The translations under genes and the position numbers were made by a program. DNA of 64,000 nucleotides from Desulfobulbaceae bacterium (lineage in GTDB: Bacteria; Desulfobacterota; Desulfobulbia; Desulfobulbales; SURF-16): the NCBI GenBank assembly GCA_020444175.1, contig JAHLLM010000023.1, forward strand, positions 1 through 64,000. The letters run 5' to 3'. Shown here piece by piece: positions 33,535-43,598 of this stretch. Each line of letters starts with the position of its first letter. The first letter of the stretch is position 1. The notes beneath the pieces were generated by a model that saw nothing but the letters and a program-made list of their open reading frames with translations, did no database searches and was not told where the DNA came from.

Positions 33535-36057
33535 ATGAATATAGGACTTCGAGCAAAGCGTGACGCCCTGGAGACATTGTGGCGCCAGGGATTAAGCGGT
33601 CACGCTTTACTGGAAAAACACACAAGCCTCATCGACGCCTCTCTGTCTGACTATTTTAGCACCTGCAAGGCGGACACAGAGAAAATGGCCCTTGTAGCCC
33701 TTGGCGGCTACGGCAGAAGAGAGCTCTTTCCCTACTCCGACATTGACCTCATGCTCCTCTACAAACCAACCACAGAGGAACAATTAAATGATGTTGCAGA
33801 GGCTGTTTTTTATCCTTTATGGGACGCCGGACTTGAAGTGGGACATGGTGTCAGAACACCAAAAACATGCATAGAGGAAGCAAGAAAAGACTTTTTCCTT
33901 CAGGTAGCGTTGCTTGATGCCCGGCTTGTTGCCGGCTCGGCAAAGTTGTTTGACAACCTTATGAAGGACTATCGGAATGTCTTTATTGAAGGACACCGGA
34001 AAGACTTCCTCAAAAACATGCTTTCCCATCGCCGGAAACGACAGGAAATCTTTGGAAATCACAGCTATCTTCTCGAACCCCACATTAAGGAAAGCAGAGG
34101 AGGGTTCCGTGACGCCCAGGCCATGCTCTGGTCCGCACAGGTTCTTTTCAGCCTGAATAGCCCCAGAGACCTCGAAGCCGCCGGGCTTCTCACTTCCGAC
34201 GAGCTGGAGGCCTTTGAAAAAGCGGAAAATCACCTTATCAAAATCCGCAACCGACTCCATTACATTTGCACCAGGAAAAATGACCAGCTCTATTTTGAGC
34301 ACCAGGAGGAAATGGCCAAAGCCTTTGACTACAAAGACAAAAAAGGTATTCTGGGAGTTGAAAGCTTTATGCGGGATGTCCATCAACACCTGCAGATTAT
34401 TGCACTCACATCTGATCTCTTTTTTGAACATGCCAAAGAGGTTCTCGGCCTCACAGCGACGGACAGGCAAACAAAAGAGCTTGAACCCGGCATCCTTCTG
34501 AGGCAGGAACGTATTTACATTAAAAACAGCAGTCTGCCTCAATCGAGACCCCACCTGCTCATGCGCGCCTTCACACAGGTAGCCAAAACCGGATTCCCGC
34601 TTCATTATCGCACTAAAAAACTCATAAACAGCAAGCTGCAGCTTATCAACAATAAAACACGACGTTCCAAGCTCATGCAACGGGCCTTTCTGGAAACCAT
34701 CCAAAGCCCCAAAGCCCCTCTTCTGGCTTTGACCGACATGATGGAAAGCGGTTTACTGTCAGCCTTTATTCCGGAGTTCAAGCACCTCAAATCACTTTGC
34801 CAGCATGACATATACCACATTTTCACAGTGGATCGTCATCTTCTGCAGACAGTCGAAGAAATGAACAAGTTGCGTCGCAGCGAGCACAACCTCTTCATCA
34901 CTGTCCCATCGCCAGCTCTCCTTTTCCTTGCTGCATTGCTGCATGATATTGGTAAAGGTTACGATAAAAACCACTCGGAATACGGAGCAGAGCTTATAGA
35001 AAAAATCGGCGAACGCCTTGGCCTGCCTGAAAACGATATTGACTGCCTGGTCTTTCTGGTTCGCGAACATCTTTACTTAAGCGAGATTGCCCTGAGGCGC
35101 GATCTGGAAGACGAAACCCTTATTCTCCGCTGCTCACGACACGTAAAAAACCTGGACAGACTGACCATGCTCTATCTGCTCGCCATTGCCGATGCAAGGG
35201 CAACCGGCCCATCCGCCTGGTCCGACTGGAAAGCCGCACTGCTGCAAGAGCTGTATTTAAAAATTGTCAATGTCCTGAACCGTGGCGACCTCACCCTTCC
35301 AGACCCTGTTAAAGAAATTCAATGGATGAAAGAGCGGATCTCTGAGCTCCTTGGAGACAACAGACCGGTTTCATTAAAAATCCTCCCTGACGACTACCTG
35401 ATTGGCTTTACTCCCGAGGAGGTAGCCAAACATATCAACCTGCACAACGAATTGAAAAATCTGGAAGTCATTATTCGCCCCGACAGAGAGGCCGGCCACT
35501 GGTCACTACTCATCATGACCCGGGACAGGCCCGGCTTGCTGTGCAAAATATGCGGCGTCCTGGCCCTGCACAATCTCAAGGTACTGGCAGCCCAGATTTA
35601 CACATGGGAAGACGGAACAGTTGTAGATACTCTGAACGTTTCCTCCACCCTTGACTCTGATTTCGAGGACCAAAATTGGCAGCAGCTTGAAGAGGATCTC
35701 GGAAAAGCCATTCATTTCAGGCTCGGCCTCACTTACCGGCTCAGCCAGAAACTCCCGAGTATCGGCATGAGCACTCCGCAGGTCGGTCATCAACCGGAAG
35801 CAAAAGTGATTATCGACACCAAGGCATCAGATCAATATACCGTTATAGAGGTCTTTGCGGAAAACAGAACCGGGCTGCTTTACGACATTACCCGTACCAT
35901 GTCCGAATTTGGCATCAATACCTTCAGAGCAAAAATTGGCACAAAAGGCGACCAATCGGTTGACGTATTTTATGTTTTGGACCATGAAGGCCATCAAATT
36001 GAGGATACGGCCTTTCAAAAAGAAATTAAAAACGGACTTCTCCACGCAACGACTTAG
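33535..36057 (+). CDS. glnD: PII uridylyltransferase/uridylyl-removing enzyme
   Basis: 840 residues: nucleotidyltransferase domain ('LGGYGRRELFPYSDIDL', about 55-75), PII-UTase linker, HD domain ('LLHDIGKG', about 480) for deuridylylation, and two ACT domains (about 655-735 and 770-840) that sense glutamine. One base separates it from glnB. Confidence 0.97.
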   Translation: MNIGLRAKRDALETLWRQGLSGHALLEKHTSLIDASLSDYFSTCKADTEKMALVALGGYGRRELFPYSDIDLMLLYKPTTEEQLNDVAEAVFYPLWDAGLEVGHGVRTPKTCIEEARKDFFLQVALLDARLVAGSAKLFDNLMKDYRNVFIEGHRKDFLKNMLSHRRKRQEIFGNHSYLLEPHIKESRGGFRDAQAMLWSAQVLFSLNSPRDLEAAGLLTSDELEAFEKAENHLIKIRNRLHYICTRKNDQLYFEHQEEMAKAFDYKDKKGILGVESFMRDVHQHLQIIALTSDLFFEHAKEVLGLTATDRQTKELEPGILLRQERIYIKNSSLPQSRPHLLMRAFTQVAKTGFPLHYRTKKLINSKLQLINNKTRRSKLMQRAFLETIQSPKAPLLALTDMMESGLLSAFIPEFKHLKSLCQHDIYHIFTVDRHLLQTVEEMNKLRRSEHNLFITVPSPALLFLAALLHDIGKGYDKNHSEYGAELIEKIGERLGLPENDIDCLVFLVREHLYLSEIALRRDLEDETLILRCSRHVKNLDRLTMLYLLAIADARATGPSAWSDWKAALLQELYLKIVNVLNRGDLTLPDPVKEIQWMKERISELLGDNRPVSLKILPDDYLIGFTPEEVAKHINLHNELKNLEVIIRPDREAGHWSLLIMTRDRPGLLCKICGVLALHNLKVLAAQIYTWEDGTVVDTLNVSSTLDSDFEDQNWQQLEEDLGKAIHFRLGLTYRLSQKLPSIGMSTPQVGHQPEAKVIIDTKASDQYTVIEVFAENRTGLLYDITRTMSEFGINTFRAKIGTKGDQSVDVFYVLDHEGHQIEDTAFQKEIKNGLLHATT

Positions 36058-36091
36058 TCACACGCATAAATTGGATTTTTTTGGCAACAAA

Positions 36092-36105
36092 TTTACATTT
36101 TTGTA
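36092..36105. promoter_or_regulatory. TTACA-N4-TGTAA dyad upstream of glnN
   Basis: TTACATTTTTGTAA, a perfect 5-bp-arm palindrome. A close relative, TGACATTTTTGTAACA, is upstream of the amtB sigma-54 promoter (about 31586), giving a shared 12-base core ACATTTTTGTAA before two nitrogen genes. Confidence 0.35.
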
Positions 36106-36381
36106 AAAAATAAAAAAATAATGCCGACATAAATCGGATTTGTTAAAATAGCGTTTTTTTAAACAAGGAGAGAGTTGGCATAATCATAAAGCTGACCAAT
36201 CCGGTCTAGAAATGCCTACACGTTTTCACGTGTTGACGGAATTGGTACTTTTTCCAAGACTGCCAAAATATGGAAAATAAAAGTTGCTCATAAAACCCTG
36301 ACACTCAAAGCAGATACCCTTGCCCAAATGGGCTTGTCTGCTGTCGAACCTCATTCAACAAACTATTTAAGGGAGAAAAAA

Positions 36382-38517
36382 ATGTGTACCGAATGTAACT
36401 ATGGATGCGAGTCCCCTGAGGTATCTAATGTAAACGTGCCAAAAATCTTCGGCACGAATGTCTTCAGCAAAAAAATCATGAAGGAAAGACTTCCAAAAGA
36501 CACCTATAAGTCTTTAATAAAAACCATGGAAATGGGAGTCGGACTCGAACCGGACACCGCGGCGGTTGTGGCAAACGCTATGAAGGACTGGGCCATCGAA
36601 AAAGGAGCAACCCACTACACCCACTGGTTTCAGCCCCTCACAGGCTCAACTGCCGAGAAACATGATTCCTTTATTTCGCCCACAAGCGAAGGCGGCGTTA
36701 TTATGGAGTTTTCCGGAAAACAACTCATCCAGGGCGAACCGGATGCTTCATCATTTCCAAGCGGCGGACTGCGCGTCACTTTTGAGGCCCGTGGCTATAC
36801 CGCGTGGGACTGCACCTCACCTGCATTTTTAAAAGAAGATGCGGCCGGAAACGTAACCCTGTGCATCCCTACAGCATTCTGTTCCTATAATGGTGAAGCA
36901 CTGGACAAGAAAACCCCTCTTCTGCGTTCCATGTCCGCTGTCTCTGCCCAGGCCATTCGCGTGCTGCGAGCACTTGGCAACGATAAATCCAGCAGTGTGG
37001 TATCAAGTGTTGGTTCGGAACAGGAATACTTTCTGGTAGACAAAGAATTTTACCTGAAGCATCTTGACCTGATATGCTGCGGCAGAACCCTTTTCGGCAC
37101 CCAGGCCCCTAAAGGCCAGGAGCTTTCAGATCAGTATTTCGGCGCCATCAAGGACCGCGTATCCGCTTACATGAAAGACCTTGACGTTGAACTCTGGAAA
37201 ATGGGTATCACCTCTAAAACCAAACACAACGAGGTTGCTCCGACTCAGTATGAGATGGCTCCTGTTTTTGCATCCACAAACATAGCCGCCGACCACAATC
37301 AGCTGGTCATGGAAACCATGCAGAAAGTCGCTCTCCGCCACGGACTTGTTTGCCTGCTCCATGAAAAACCCTACGCCGGCGTCAACGGTTCAGGAAAACA
37401 CAACAACTGGTCCCTCACAACCAATGACGGCATCAATCTTCTTGATCCAGGCACGACCCCGGAAGACAACGCCCAATTTCTTGTTGTCCTCTGCGGCCTG
37501 CTGAAAGCAGTTGACAGTCATGCCGACATCCTGCGCGGCACCTGCGCCAGCTCTGGTAACGACCATCGTCTCGGTGCCAACGAAGCTCCGCCGGCAATTA
37601 TCTCCGCCTTCCTCGGCTCTGAGTTGACGGATATACTCGACAAACTCGCCAAAGGTGAAAAAGCAGCAAAAAAAGATGCCGCCTTCCTGAAAATCGGCGT
37701 TGACACCCTTCCCGAACTCCCGAAAGACAACACCGACAGAAACCGAACCTCTCCATTCGCCTTTACCGGCAACAGATTCGAATTTCGCATGGTTGGCTCC
37801 TCCCAGTCAATCTCAGGACCAAATGTTGCTTTGAATACCATTGCAGCCGAGGCATTTGACGAGATCGCCTCCCGCCTTGAAAAAGCAAAAAATGTGAATA
37901 CTGAAATTCTCAACATCATTAAAGACACTCTCAAGAACCATTCCAGAATCATATTCAACGGCAACAACTACAGTGCTGAATGGGCAAAAGAGGCTGAAAA
38001 ACGGGGATTACCAAATATCCGTACAACTCCGGATGCGTTAAAATCCTTTATTACTCCAAAAGCCATTAAGCTCTTTGGAAAATATAACGTACTCAGCAAA
38101 GAAGAATTACACTCACGTTTTGAAATCTATACTGAACAATATTCAATGAATCTCAACATTGAAGCTCAGGCAGCTATGCAAATGGTGAGAAGACTGTATA
38201 TTCCTGCAGCAATACGTTATACAGTTGAACTCGGAAACTCAATTGCTGCAATGGGAAAATCCGCTCCAGTCCAGAAAGAACTTCTCGACACCATAGGCAA
38301 ACTCCTCACTTCAGCCAACAAGAACCTCAAAAAACTTGAGACTGAGACGAATAAAGCCAATGCCATTGACAAAGTCGACAAGCAGGCTGCAGCTTTCCGC
38401 GACAAAGTCCTTACCACTCTCGATATTTTACGCGCAGACATTGACAGTCTTGAATCTCTTACCCCAAGAGATCTCTGGCCAGTGCCCGCCTACAGCGACC
38501 TGTTGTTCAAACTCTAA
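36382..38517 (+). CDS. glnN: type III glutamine synthetase
   Basis: 711 residues, the length of GSIII. Diagnostic parts are '[21 protein letters not shown]', '[10 protein letters not shown]', '[27 protein letters not shown]' and '[15 protein letters not shown]'. GSIII is a large dodecamer, common in Bacteroidetes and some anaerobes. ATG 36382 follows GGGAG; the longer frame from 36328 is unlikely. The 324-base gap upstream holds a TTACATTTTTGTAA dyad (36092-36105) and no gene. Confidence 0.95.
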   Translation: MCTECNYGCESPEVSNVNVPKIFGTNVFSKKIMKERLPKDTYKSLIKTMEMGVGLEPDTAAVVANAMKDWAIEKGATHYTHWFQPLTGSTAEKHDSFISPTSEGGVIMEFSGKQLIQGEPDASSFPSGGLRVTFEARGYTAWDCTSPAFLKEDAAGNVTLCIPTAFCSYNGEALDKKTPLLRSMSAVSAQAIRVLRALGNDKSSSVVSSVGSEQEYFLVDKEFYLKHLDLICCGRTLFGTQAPKGQELSDQYFGAIKDRVSAYMKDLDVELWKMGITSKTKHNEVAPTQYEMAPVFASTNIAADHNQLVMETMQKVALRHGLVCLLHEKPYAGVNGSGKHNNWSLTTNDGINLLDPGTTPEDNAQFLVVLCGLLKAVDSHADILRGTCASSGNDHRLGANEAPPAIISAFLGSELTDILDKLAKGEKAAKKDAAFLKIGVDTLPELPKDNTDRNRTSPFAFTGNRFEFRMVGSSQSISGPNVALNTIAAEAFDEIASRLEKAKNVNTEILNIIKDTLKNHSRIIFNGNNYSAEWAKEAEKRGLPNIRTTPDALKSFITPKAIKLFGKYNVLSKEELHSRFEIYTEQYSMNLNIEAQAAMQMVRRLYIPAAIRYTVELGNSIAAMGKSAPVQKELLDTIGKLLTSANKNLKKLETETNKANAIDKVDKQAAAFRDKVLTTLDILRADIDSLESLTPRDLWPVPAYSDLLFKL

Positions 38518-38542
38518 GATTGCCTGTATTCATTGACATGTC

Positions 38543-38578
38543 AAAAGAGGGAGCCCATTTTGGGCTCCCTCTTTTTTT
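38543..38578 (+). terminator. intrinsic terminator of glnN
   Basis: AAAGAGGGAGCCC pairs perfectly with GGGCTCCCTCTTT around five bases, then a seven-T run. Confidence 0.9.
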
Positions 38579-38648
38579 ATTCAGCCTTAAAGCATACAAA
38601 TGCGAAGAAATTGTGTGATGACTAAATATTTTTTCTCATATTATTGCC

Positions 38649-38665
38649 AAGCACAGAATGTGCTT
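38649..38665. promoter_or_regulatory. AAGCACA-N3-TGTGCTT dyad upstream of glnA
   Basis: A perfect 7-bp-arm palindrome about 117 bases before the glnA start codon. It is in a plausible activator or repressor position; no -24/-12 promoter is seen before this gene. Confidence 0.4.
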
Positions 38666-38781
38666 ATTTACTTCGAGTCTAAATTAGAATAATCTTTTTA
38701 AATGTTGGAAAAACATATACGACTCCGACGAAGAGGTCAGAGCCTTCAACCACCCACCTCATACAGGTTAGGAGAAAAACA

Positions 38782-40110
38782 ATGACAAGAGATGAAATTT
38801 TAACAATCATTGAAAAACAGAATATCAACTTCTTCCGCCTTCAATTCGTAGACATCAACGGCTTTCAGAAAAATGTCGCCATTCCACGCAGTCAAATCCA
38901 GAAGGCCCTGGATGGCGAGATGATGTTTGACGGTTCATCAATTGACGGATTCGCCCGCATCCAGGAATCAGACATGTATTTGAAACCTGACTATGACACC
39001 TTCTGCATTCTGCCCTGGCGAAACAAAGACGGCATTGCTGCCGCAAGAATTATCTGCGATGTCTACAAATCAGACGGCACCCCTTTTGAAGGGTGCCCCC
39101 GCGGCGTTCTCAAAAAGGCTCTGGCTAAAGCCAAAGATATGGGGTTTACCATGAACGTCGGCACGGAAGCGGAATTTTTTCTGTTTAACACTGACGAAAA
39201 GGGACTTCCGACCACGCAAACCAATGACACGGCAGGCTACTTCAGTCTTGACCCCGATGATGAAGGCACAAACTGCCGGCGTGAGATCATTGAAACATTG
39301 GAACAGATGGGTTTTGAAATAGAGGCGTCTCACCATGAGGTTGCCGAAGGCCAGCACGAAGTTAACTTTAAATATGCTGACGCCCTGACCTGCGCCGATA
39401 ATACCGTAACCTTCAAGTGGGTGGTCAAAGCCATTGCCAAGAAGTATGGCTTGCACGCCACTTTCATGCCAAAGCCGATTTTCGGTATTAACGGCTCTGG
39501 AATGCATACCAACCAGTCACTCTTCAACCTTGACGGTTCAAATGCTTTTTATGACAAAACCGGCAAACTTGAGCTCAGTGAGGTTGCCTACCAATATATT
39601 GCCGGTATTGCCAAAAACGCCAGAGGGTTTGCCGCTATCACAAATCCCTTGGTCAACTCTTACAAACGACTGGTTCCCGGCTATGAGGCTCCTGTCTATG
39701 TTGCCTGGTCAGCTTCCAACAGGAGCGCGCTGATCCGTATTCCTGCCTCCAGAGGTCTCGGAACCAGGGTGGAAGTCCGCTGTCCCGACCCTACCTGCAA
39801 TCCGTATCTTGCTTTTGCCATGATGCTCAATTCCGGCCTGGAAGGCGTTGCTCAAAAACTGACTCCGCCAAAATCCGTAGATGTCAACATCTTCGCCATG
39901 ACTGCTGCGGAAAAAGAAGAAGCGGGCATTGCCAGCATGCCGGCCAGCCTGAAAGAAGCAATGGAAGAACTGAAAGCAAACCCAATTGCCAAAGAGACAC
40001 TTGGCCCTCATGTTTTCGAAAAATATTGCATCACAAAAGAGATTGAGTGGGACAGATTCCGTATAACAGTCACAGACTGGGAGCTGGAAAACTATCTTAA
40101 AATTTACTAA
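38782..40110 (+). CDS. glnA: type I glutamine synthetase, alpha subtype
   Basis: 442 residues, the length of GSI-alpha. Contains 'MMFDGSSIDGFARIQESDMYL', 'GTEAEFFLF', 'HHEVAEGQHEVNFKYADAL', 'GINGSGMHTNQSLF' and 'ASRGLGTRVEVRCPDPTCNPYL'. The C-terminus lacks the NLYXLP adenylylation site and the ~25-residue insert of GSI-beta, so GlnE control is not expected; feedback inhibition is the known alternative. AGGAG upstream. Confidence 0.95.
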   Translation: MTRDEILTIIEKQNINFFRLQFVDINGFQKNVAIPRSQIQKALDGEMMFDGSSIDGFARIQESDMYLKPDYDTFCILPWRNKDGIAAARIICDVYKSDGTPFEGCPRGVLKKALAKAKDMGFTMNVGTEAEFFLFNTDEKGLPTTQTNDTAGYFSLDPDDEGTNCRREIIETLEQMGFEIEASHHEVAEGQHEVNFKYADALTCADNTVTFKWVVKAIAKKYGLHATFMPKPIFGINGSGMHTNQSLFNLDGSNAFYDKTGKLELSEVAYQYIAGIAKNARGFAAITNPLVNSYKRLVPGYEAPVYVAWSASNRSALIRIPASRGLGTRVEVRCPDPTCNPYLAFAMMLNSGLEGVAQKLTPPKSVDVNIFAMTAAEKEEAGIASMPASLKEAMEELKANPIAKETLGPHVFEKYCITKEIEWDRFRITVTDWELENYLKIY

Positions 40111-40202
40111 CCCTACAAAACGGAAAAGGACCTCGGATTTTGGGGTAAGGCACTAAAAAATGTTCCTGCATGGATAGTTACTTCAGTTATTTCTTACAAA
40201 AC

Positions 40203-40241
40203 AAAAGCCCAGAGTAGAGCAGGGAAGCTTTGGGCTTTTTT
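40203..40241 (+). terminator. intrinsic terminator after glnA
   Basis: AAAAGCCCA pairs with TGGGCTTTT around 19 bases, followed by Ts. About 90 bases past the stop; runs up to the next gene. Confidence 0.75.
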
Positions 40242-40274
40242 GTTTTGCACCCAAAACAGAGCCAGCCAATACGT

Positions 40275-41114
40275 ATGCTTTTTAACACCTTTGTCCACAT
40301 CCCAGGTATTGGGGAAAAAACCGAAAAGCAGATCTGGCAGTCCGGAGTACTTCACTGGGACCAATGGCACGCCCCTTTCCCCACAACGCTTTCTGCAAAA
40401 AAAATTCAGCTTATCAGCTCCTATCTGGAACGATTCAATGCTGAAAATGACGGGACAGCGTCATACTTTGCAAAGCTCCTGCAACCGCGTTATCATTGGC
40501 GACTTTTCCCCCATTTTCACAACAGGATAGCTTTTTTTGATATTGAAACAAATGGCCTATCCGGAGTGGAATGTGAAATTACCACCATTGCCCTTTATGA
40601 CGGGAACTCAATAAAAACCTATGTTCAGGGAAAAAACCTGGAAGATTTCATTGAGGCAATCTCACATTATGAAGTAATCGTCACCTATAACGGCAAAAGC
40701 TTTGATGTGCCTGTTATTGAATCTTGTCTCCGTATGAGGCTCCCTCAGGTACATCTTGACCTGCGTCACATTCTGGCAGGTCTCGGTTTCAAGGGAGGAT
40801 TGAAGGGATGCGAAAAGCAACTTGGAATAAACAGAATGGAACTTGATGGAGTGGATGGTTATTCAGCGGTTCTCCTCTGGCAGGAGTATCAACGTACCGG
40901 CAACCTGAAAGCGCTTGAAACGCTTCTTGCCTACAATATAGCTGACTCGATAAATCTGGAGCCTCTTCTGATTCTGGCTTACAATTTACACGTTGCCTCA
41001 ACACCTTTTCACGAGACCCATACCATTGATCTTCCCATTCCACCGGCTCCTCCCTGCAGCCCGGACAGGAACATCGTAGAAAAATTGATACAGGGCAGAC
41101 TCTTTCATGTTTAG
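40275..41114 (+). CDS. RNase H-like/YprB-type 3'-5' exonuclease-fold protein
   Basis: 279 residues. A helix-hairpin-helix-like N-terminus ('HIPGIGEKTEKQIW') precedes a DEDD-type fold: 'FFDIETNGL' (motif I), 'VTYNGKSFDVPVIE' (motif II) and 'YNIADSINLEPL' (motif III), the YprB/RNase_H_2 pattern. Substrate unknown; probably single-stranded nucleic acid ends. ATG 40275 is chosen; the longer frame begins inside the glnA terminator. The ribosome site is weak. Confidence 0.8.
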   Translation: MLFNTFVHIPGIGEKTEKQIWQSGVLHWDQWHAPFPTTLSAKKIQLISSYLERFNAENDGTASYFAKLLQPRYHWRLFPHFHNRIAFFDIETNGLSGVECEITTIALYDGNSIKTYVQGKNLEDFIEAISHYEVIVTYNGKSFDVPVIESCLRMRLPQVHLDLRHILAGLGFKGGLKGCEKQLGINRMELDGVDGYSAVLLWQEYQRTGNLKALETLLAYNIADSINLEPLLILAYNLHVASTPFHETHTIDLPIPPAPPCSPDRNIVEKLIQGRLFHV

Positions 41115-41152
41115 GGCCGGCTCTTTCTCAAAATAAGAACAGAGGACAACGA

Positions 41153-41623
41153 CTACAAATAAACAATCAGAGCTCCGCTCTCTTCCTTTGTCTTCTTTTC
41201 CCAGACAAAATCAGCAACCCTGCGATTTATTTTCATCTCCTTCAGGATCCTCTCAACAACATCAGGCAAAACAGCCCCCCCCTCTGAATGCAGCCCTTTT
41301 CCGGTAATAATCCTTACAACATTGAAGCCTTTCCCACGCACTGTGGCGAGAAAAGATTCCACCTTCATTTCCGCTTGGGCTGCCCGGTAACCATGTAAAT
41401 CAAGCTGATCCTGGGGATAAGATATTTCTTTCTGTTTGTCAGGAACAGCTTTTGATTCTTTTTTCTTCAAAAGCAACTCCCTGCTTTCCTTCTCAAACAA
41501 AGCAGCATTAAAAACCTCAGCAAAAGAACCATCATCCTGTTGATCGGAACTTTCGGCAAATGGGAAGTCATCACTCTGCAGCAGAGGAATTCCACCTCTT
41601 TTTCGATAGCCTTTTCTTTTCAT
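41153..41623 (-). CDS. Smr domain protein
   Basis: 156 residues: a charged N-terminal half and a C-terminal Smr domain (about 75-155) with 'DLHGYRAAQAEMKVESFL' and 'ITGKGLHSEGGAVLPDVV', the DLHG and HGXG-like signature (here TGKGLHS). Stand-alone Smr proteins are nucleases linked to ribosome rescue and DNA repair. ATG 41623 preferred; an in-frame GTG at 41653 lacks a site. Confidence 0.88.
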   Translation of the reverse strand: MKRKGYRKRGGIPLLQSDDFPFAESSDQQDDGSFAEVFNAALFEKESRELLLKKKESKAVPDKQKEISYPQDQLDLHGYRAAQAEMKVESFLATVRGKGFNVVRIITGKGLHSEGGAVLPDVVERILKEMKINRRVADFVWEKKTKEESGALIVYL

Positions 41624-41714
41624 TCCTTTCTCTTCCCCAAACAGACTCGTCACTCAACACGCCATTCAGGAGCATAGTATTTTCACATCAAACAACCGCT
41701 GTAATAACCTAACT

Positions 41715-41881
41715 AGTGCCTGTCCACAAATGGCCCTTTTGACCGATATCTGCGTCATGCTTAAAAAATTATCCTCCGGTAAGCGAGCTTGCGAGACACC
41801 GAGATATCGTATATATGCCTCCGGTAATTTTTTGCGCAATCCTTGATCTCGAACAAAATGACCTATTTCTGGACAGACACT
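41715..41881. mobile_element. palindromic MITE-like element
   Basis: The left end AGTGCCTGTCCACAAATGG and the reverse complement of the right end, AGTGTCTGTCCAGAAATAGG, form ~20-base terminal inverted repeats around 167 bp. Internal arms AAAAAATTA..CCGG and CCGGTAATTTTTT are also inverted, so the whole unit can fold into one long hairpin. No coding capacity. A solo end copy occurs at 52464. The remainder of the gap 41624-42103 shows no gene. Confidence 0.6.
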
Positions 41882-42103
41882 AACTATTCAGGGATAAGTG
41901 CTCAAGAAGAGACGGCGGGACGGAATGCCGATGAACAGTTACTTCAAGTTACTAGAAAATATTTACCAGGAACAAGAACAGAACTCAACTGATGCGCAGA
42001 ATATTCGTTTCAATTGTGGGTTTGTGTTTTTCAGACGGGCAACTTTTTCCTATCAAAGTTGCCCGATCGAGGGATGGGATTCGACACGAGAAAAGCGTCT
42101 TTT

Positions 42104-42403
42104 TCAGCAGATTATCTTATCAATTGGCCCTTGATAAACGACGGGGGTAATACCGCGACTCGCAACCGCTCTTTCCGCCACTTTACAGATGCGGGCCATA
42201 TAGACTTCCTGGCAGTCCTGAATGATATCGGCAATCCAGTCGCACATCTCCCGATCAGGATAATCCACAACCATTGGCTCAGAAAATCTTTCCCCTACCA
42301 GGAAAAGACCATCCTTCTTTTTTTCATATATTAAAAAGCGATCTGACTGCCCAAAACTTCCATTCACTTCTTTATTGTTGGTTGAAACAACGGCAATACG
42401 CAT
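42104..42403 (-). CDS. NifX/NifB-type dinitrogenase iron-molybdenum cofactor domain protein
   Basis: 99 residues matching the NafY/NifX-like fold: 'MRIAVVSTNNKEVNGSFGQSDRFLIYE' with the ligand-pocket start, 'DIIQDCQEVYMARIC' and 'GITPVVYQGPIDKII'. Such small proteins bind iron-sulfur or metal clusters; many occur outside nif clusters, as here. AGGAGG six bases from the ATG. Confidence 0.88.
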   Translation of the reverse strand: MRIAVVSTNNKEVNGSFGQSDRFLIYEKKKDGLFLVGERFSEPMVVDYPDREMCDWIADIIQDCQEVYMARICKVAERAVASRGITPVVYQGPIDKIIC

Positions 42404-42829
42404 TGTTTGCCTCCTGTATTAGCAAATATGAACGTGGCTTACGAAATAAAAAACAACATTTCAAAAAACGAATTTCCTTGTTTGATAATACAAGTTACAT
42501 GCCAAAAAATTTTGTACTCTTTCTTTTCGGCCAACCTCCCGGAATCGCCCTGAAAGTTTTTCCAGCCCATTGATGCAGAAATTCTGGAGGGTCAAATTTT
42601 TTGTTCGTAAGTGTCGCATGATTCAATTATTTGAACTTCAGCGTTCATTTGAGTCAAAAAATTGACCATTGCGCAAGCTTTCGTCTCATCATTAAATACG
42701 TGATACGCTTCTCGGCGAATAACACACATATTTACTTTTCACCTTGACCGCCAGCACTATTATTAATACTTTTTATATTGTCACTAAAAAGCTACACTGG
42801 CCTATAAATCACAACTTGAGGACACACCA

Positions 42830-43450
42830 TTGTCAAATCAAATAAATGAACATGATGGATACATAAAAAAAGAATCAATGTGGATTTTTGTCTTGGTTGC
42901 ATTTGCATTAGGCTTTCTGGCCGGCATTGTTTTCAGTGTTTACAAATCCCCCAGCCAAACTCCAGTATCTCAACCCCAGGTTCAACAACAAAGCCAAAAC
43001 CAGCCACAGAGCGCAGCTCCAAGCCAGAATGAGGCAAACATCCTTGCCCTGGAAAAAGAAGTCCTGATCAATCCAAACAATGTCGATGCCTGGACACAGC
43101 TCGGCAACTATTATTTCGACAGCCAGAAATTTTCCAAGGCCATCAACGCCTATACAAAATCCCTGGAATTGAGCCCGGACAATGCCAATGTCATTACAGA
43201 TCTTGGCATCATGTATCGGCGGAACGGAAATCCGCAGCAAGCCATTGCCTCCTTTGAAAAGGCTCTGGCCATTGATCCCAACCATCCGTCGGCAAGATTT
43301 AACAAGGGGATTGTGCAACTCTATGATTTAAAGGATCGTGAGGGAGCCCTGCAGACATGGGAAGAAGTAGTCAGATTAAACCCTGCAGCCACGGCACCAA
43401 ACGGGCAACTCGTTTCGGAAATAATCACCTCAGTTCGTAACGATAAATGA
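42830..43450 (+). CDS. membrane-anchored TPR protein
   Basis: 206 residues: a membrane helix (about 19-38), a Gln/Ser/Pro-rich linker (about 44-68) and at least three TPR repeats (about 75-190: 'AWTQLGNYYFDSQKFSKAINAY', 'VITDLGIMYRRNGNPQQAIASF'). Start is TTG with GAGG eight bases upstream. A general protein-docking role; partner unknown. The 426-base gap before it holds a near copy of the TTCAA/TTGAA palindrome (about 42622) and no gene. Confidence 0.82.
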   Translation: MSNQINEHDGYIKKESMWIFVLVAFALGFLAGIVFSVYKSPSQTPVSQPQVQQQSQNQPQSAAPSQNEANILALEKEVLINPNNVDAWTQLGNYYFDSQKFSKAINAYTKSLELSPDNANVITDLGIMYRRNGNPQQAIASFEKALAIDPNHPSARFNKGIVQLYDLKDREGALQTWEEVVRLNPAATAPNGQLVSEIITSVRNDK

Positions 43451-43598
43451 CGCTCTGCACCATTTACTCATTACGCCTCCAGGGCAGCTTCCGCTGCCCC
43501 GGCCAGTTGCTTCCCGCTACAGGCTTTTTCCCACCAACTGACCAGCTTCACCCTCCAACAGCCAATGGAGAGGGAAGGGACACCAGACGGAATTTCTT

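Noticed and set aside
36181-36198. apparent -24 element TGGCAT before glnN
   Set aside because: The next GC is 12 rather than 10 bases away, outside tolerated sigma-54 spacing.
41898-42134. 78-codon plus-strand frame beside the palindromic element
   Set aside because: Overlaps the NifX-like gene 3' end and has no family resemblance or convincing start.
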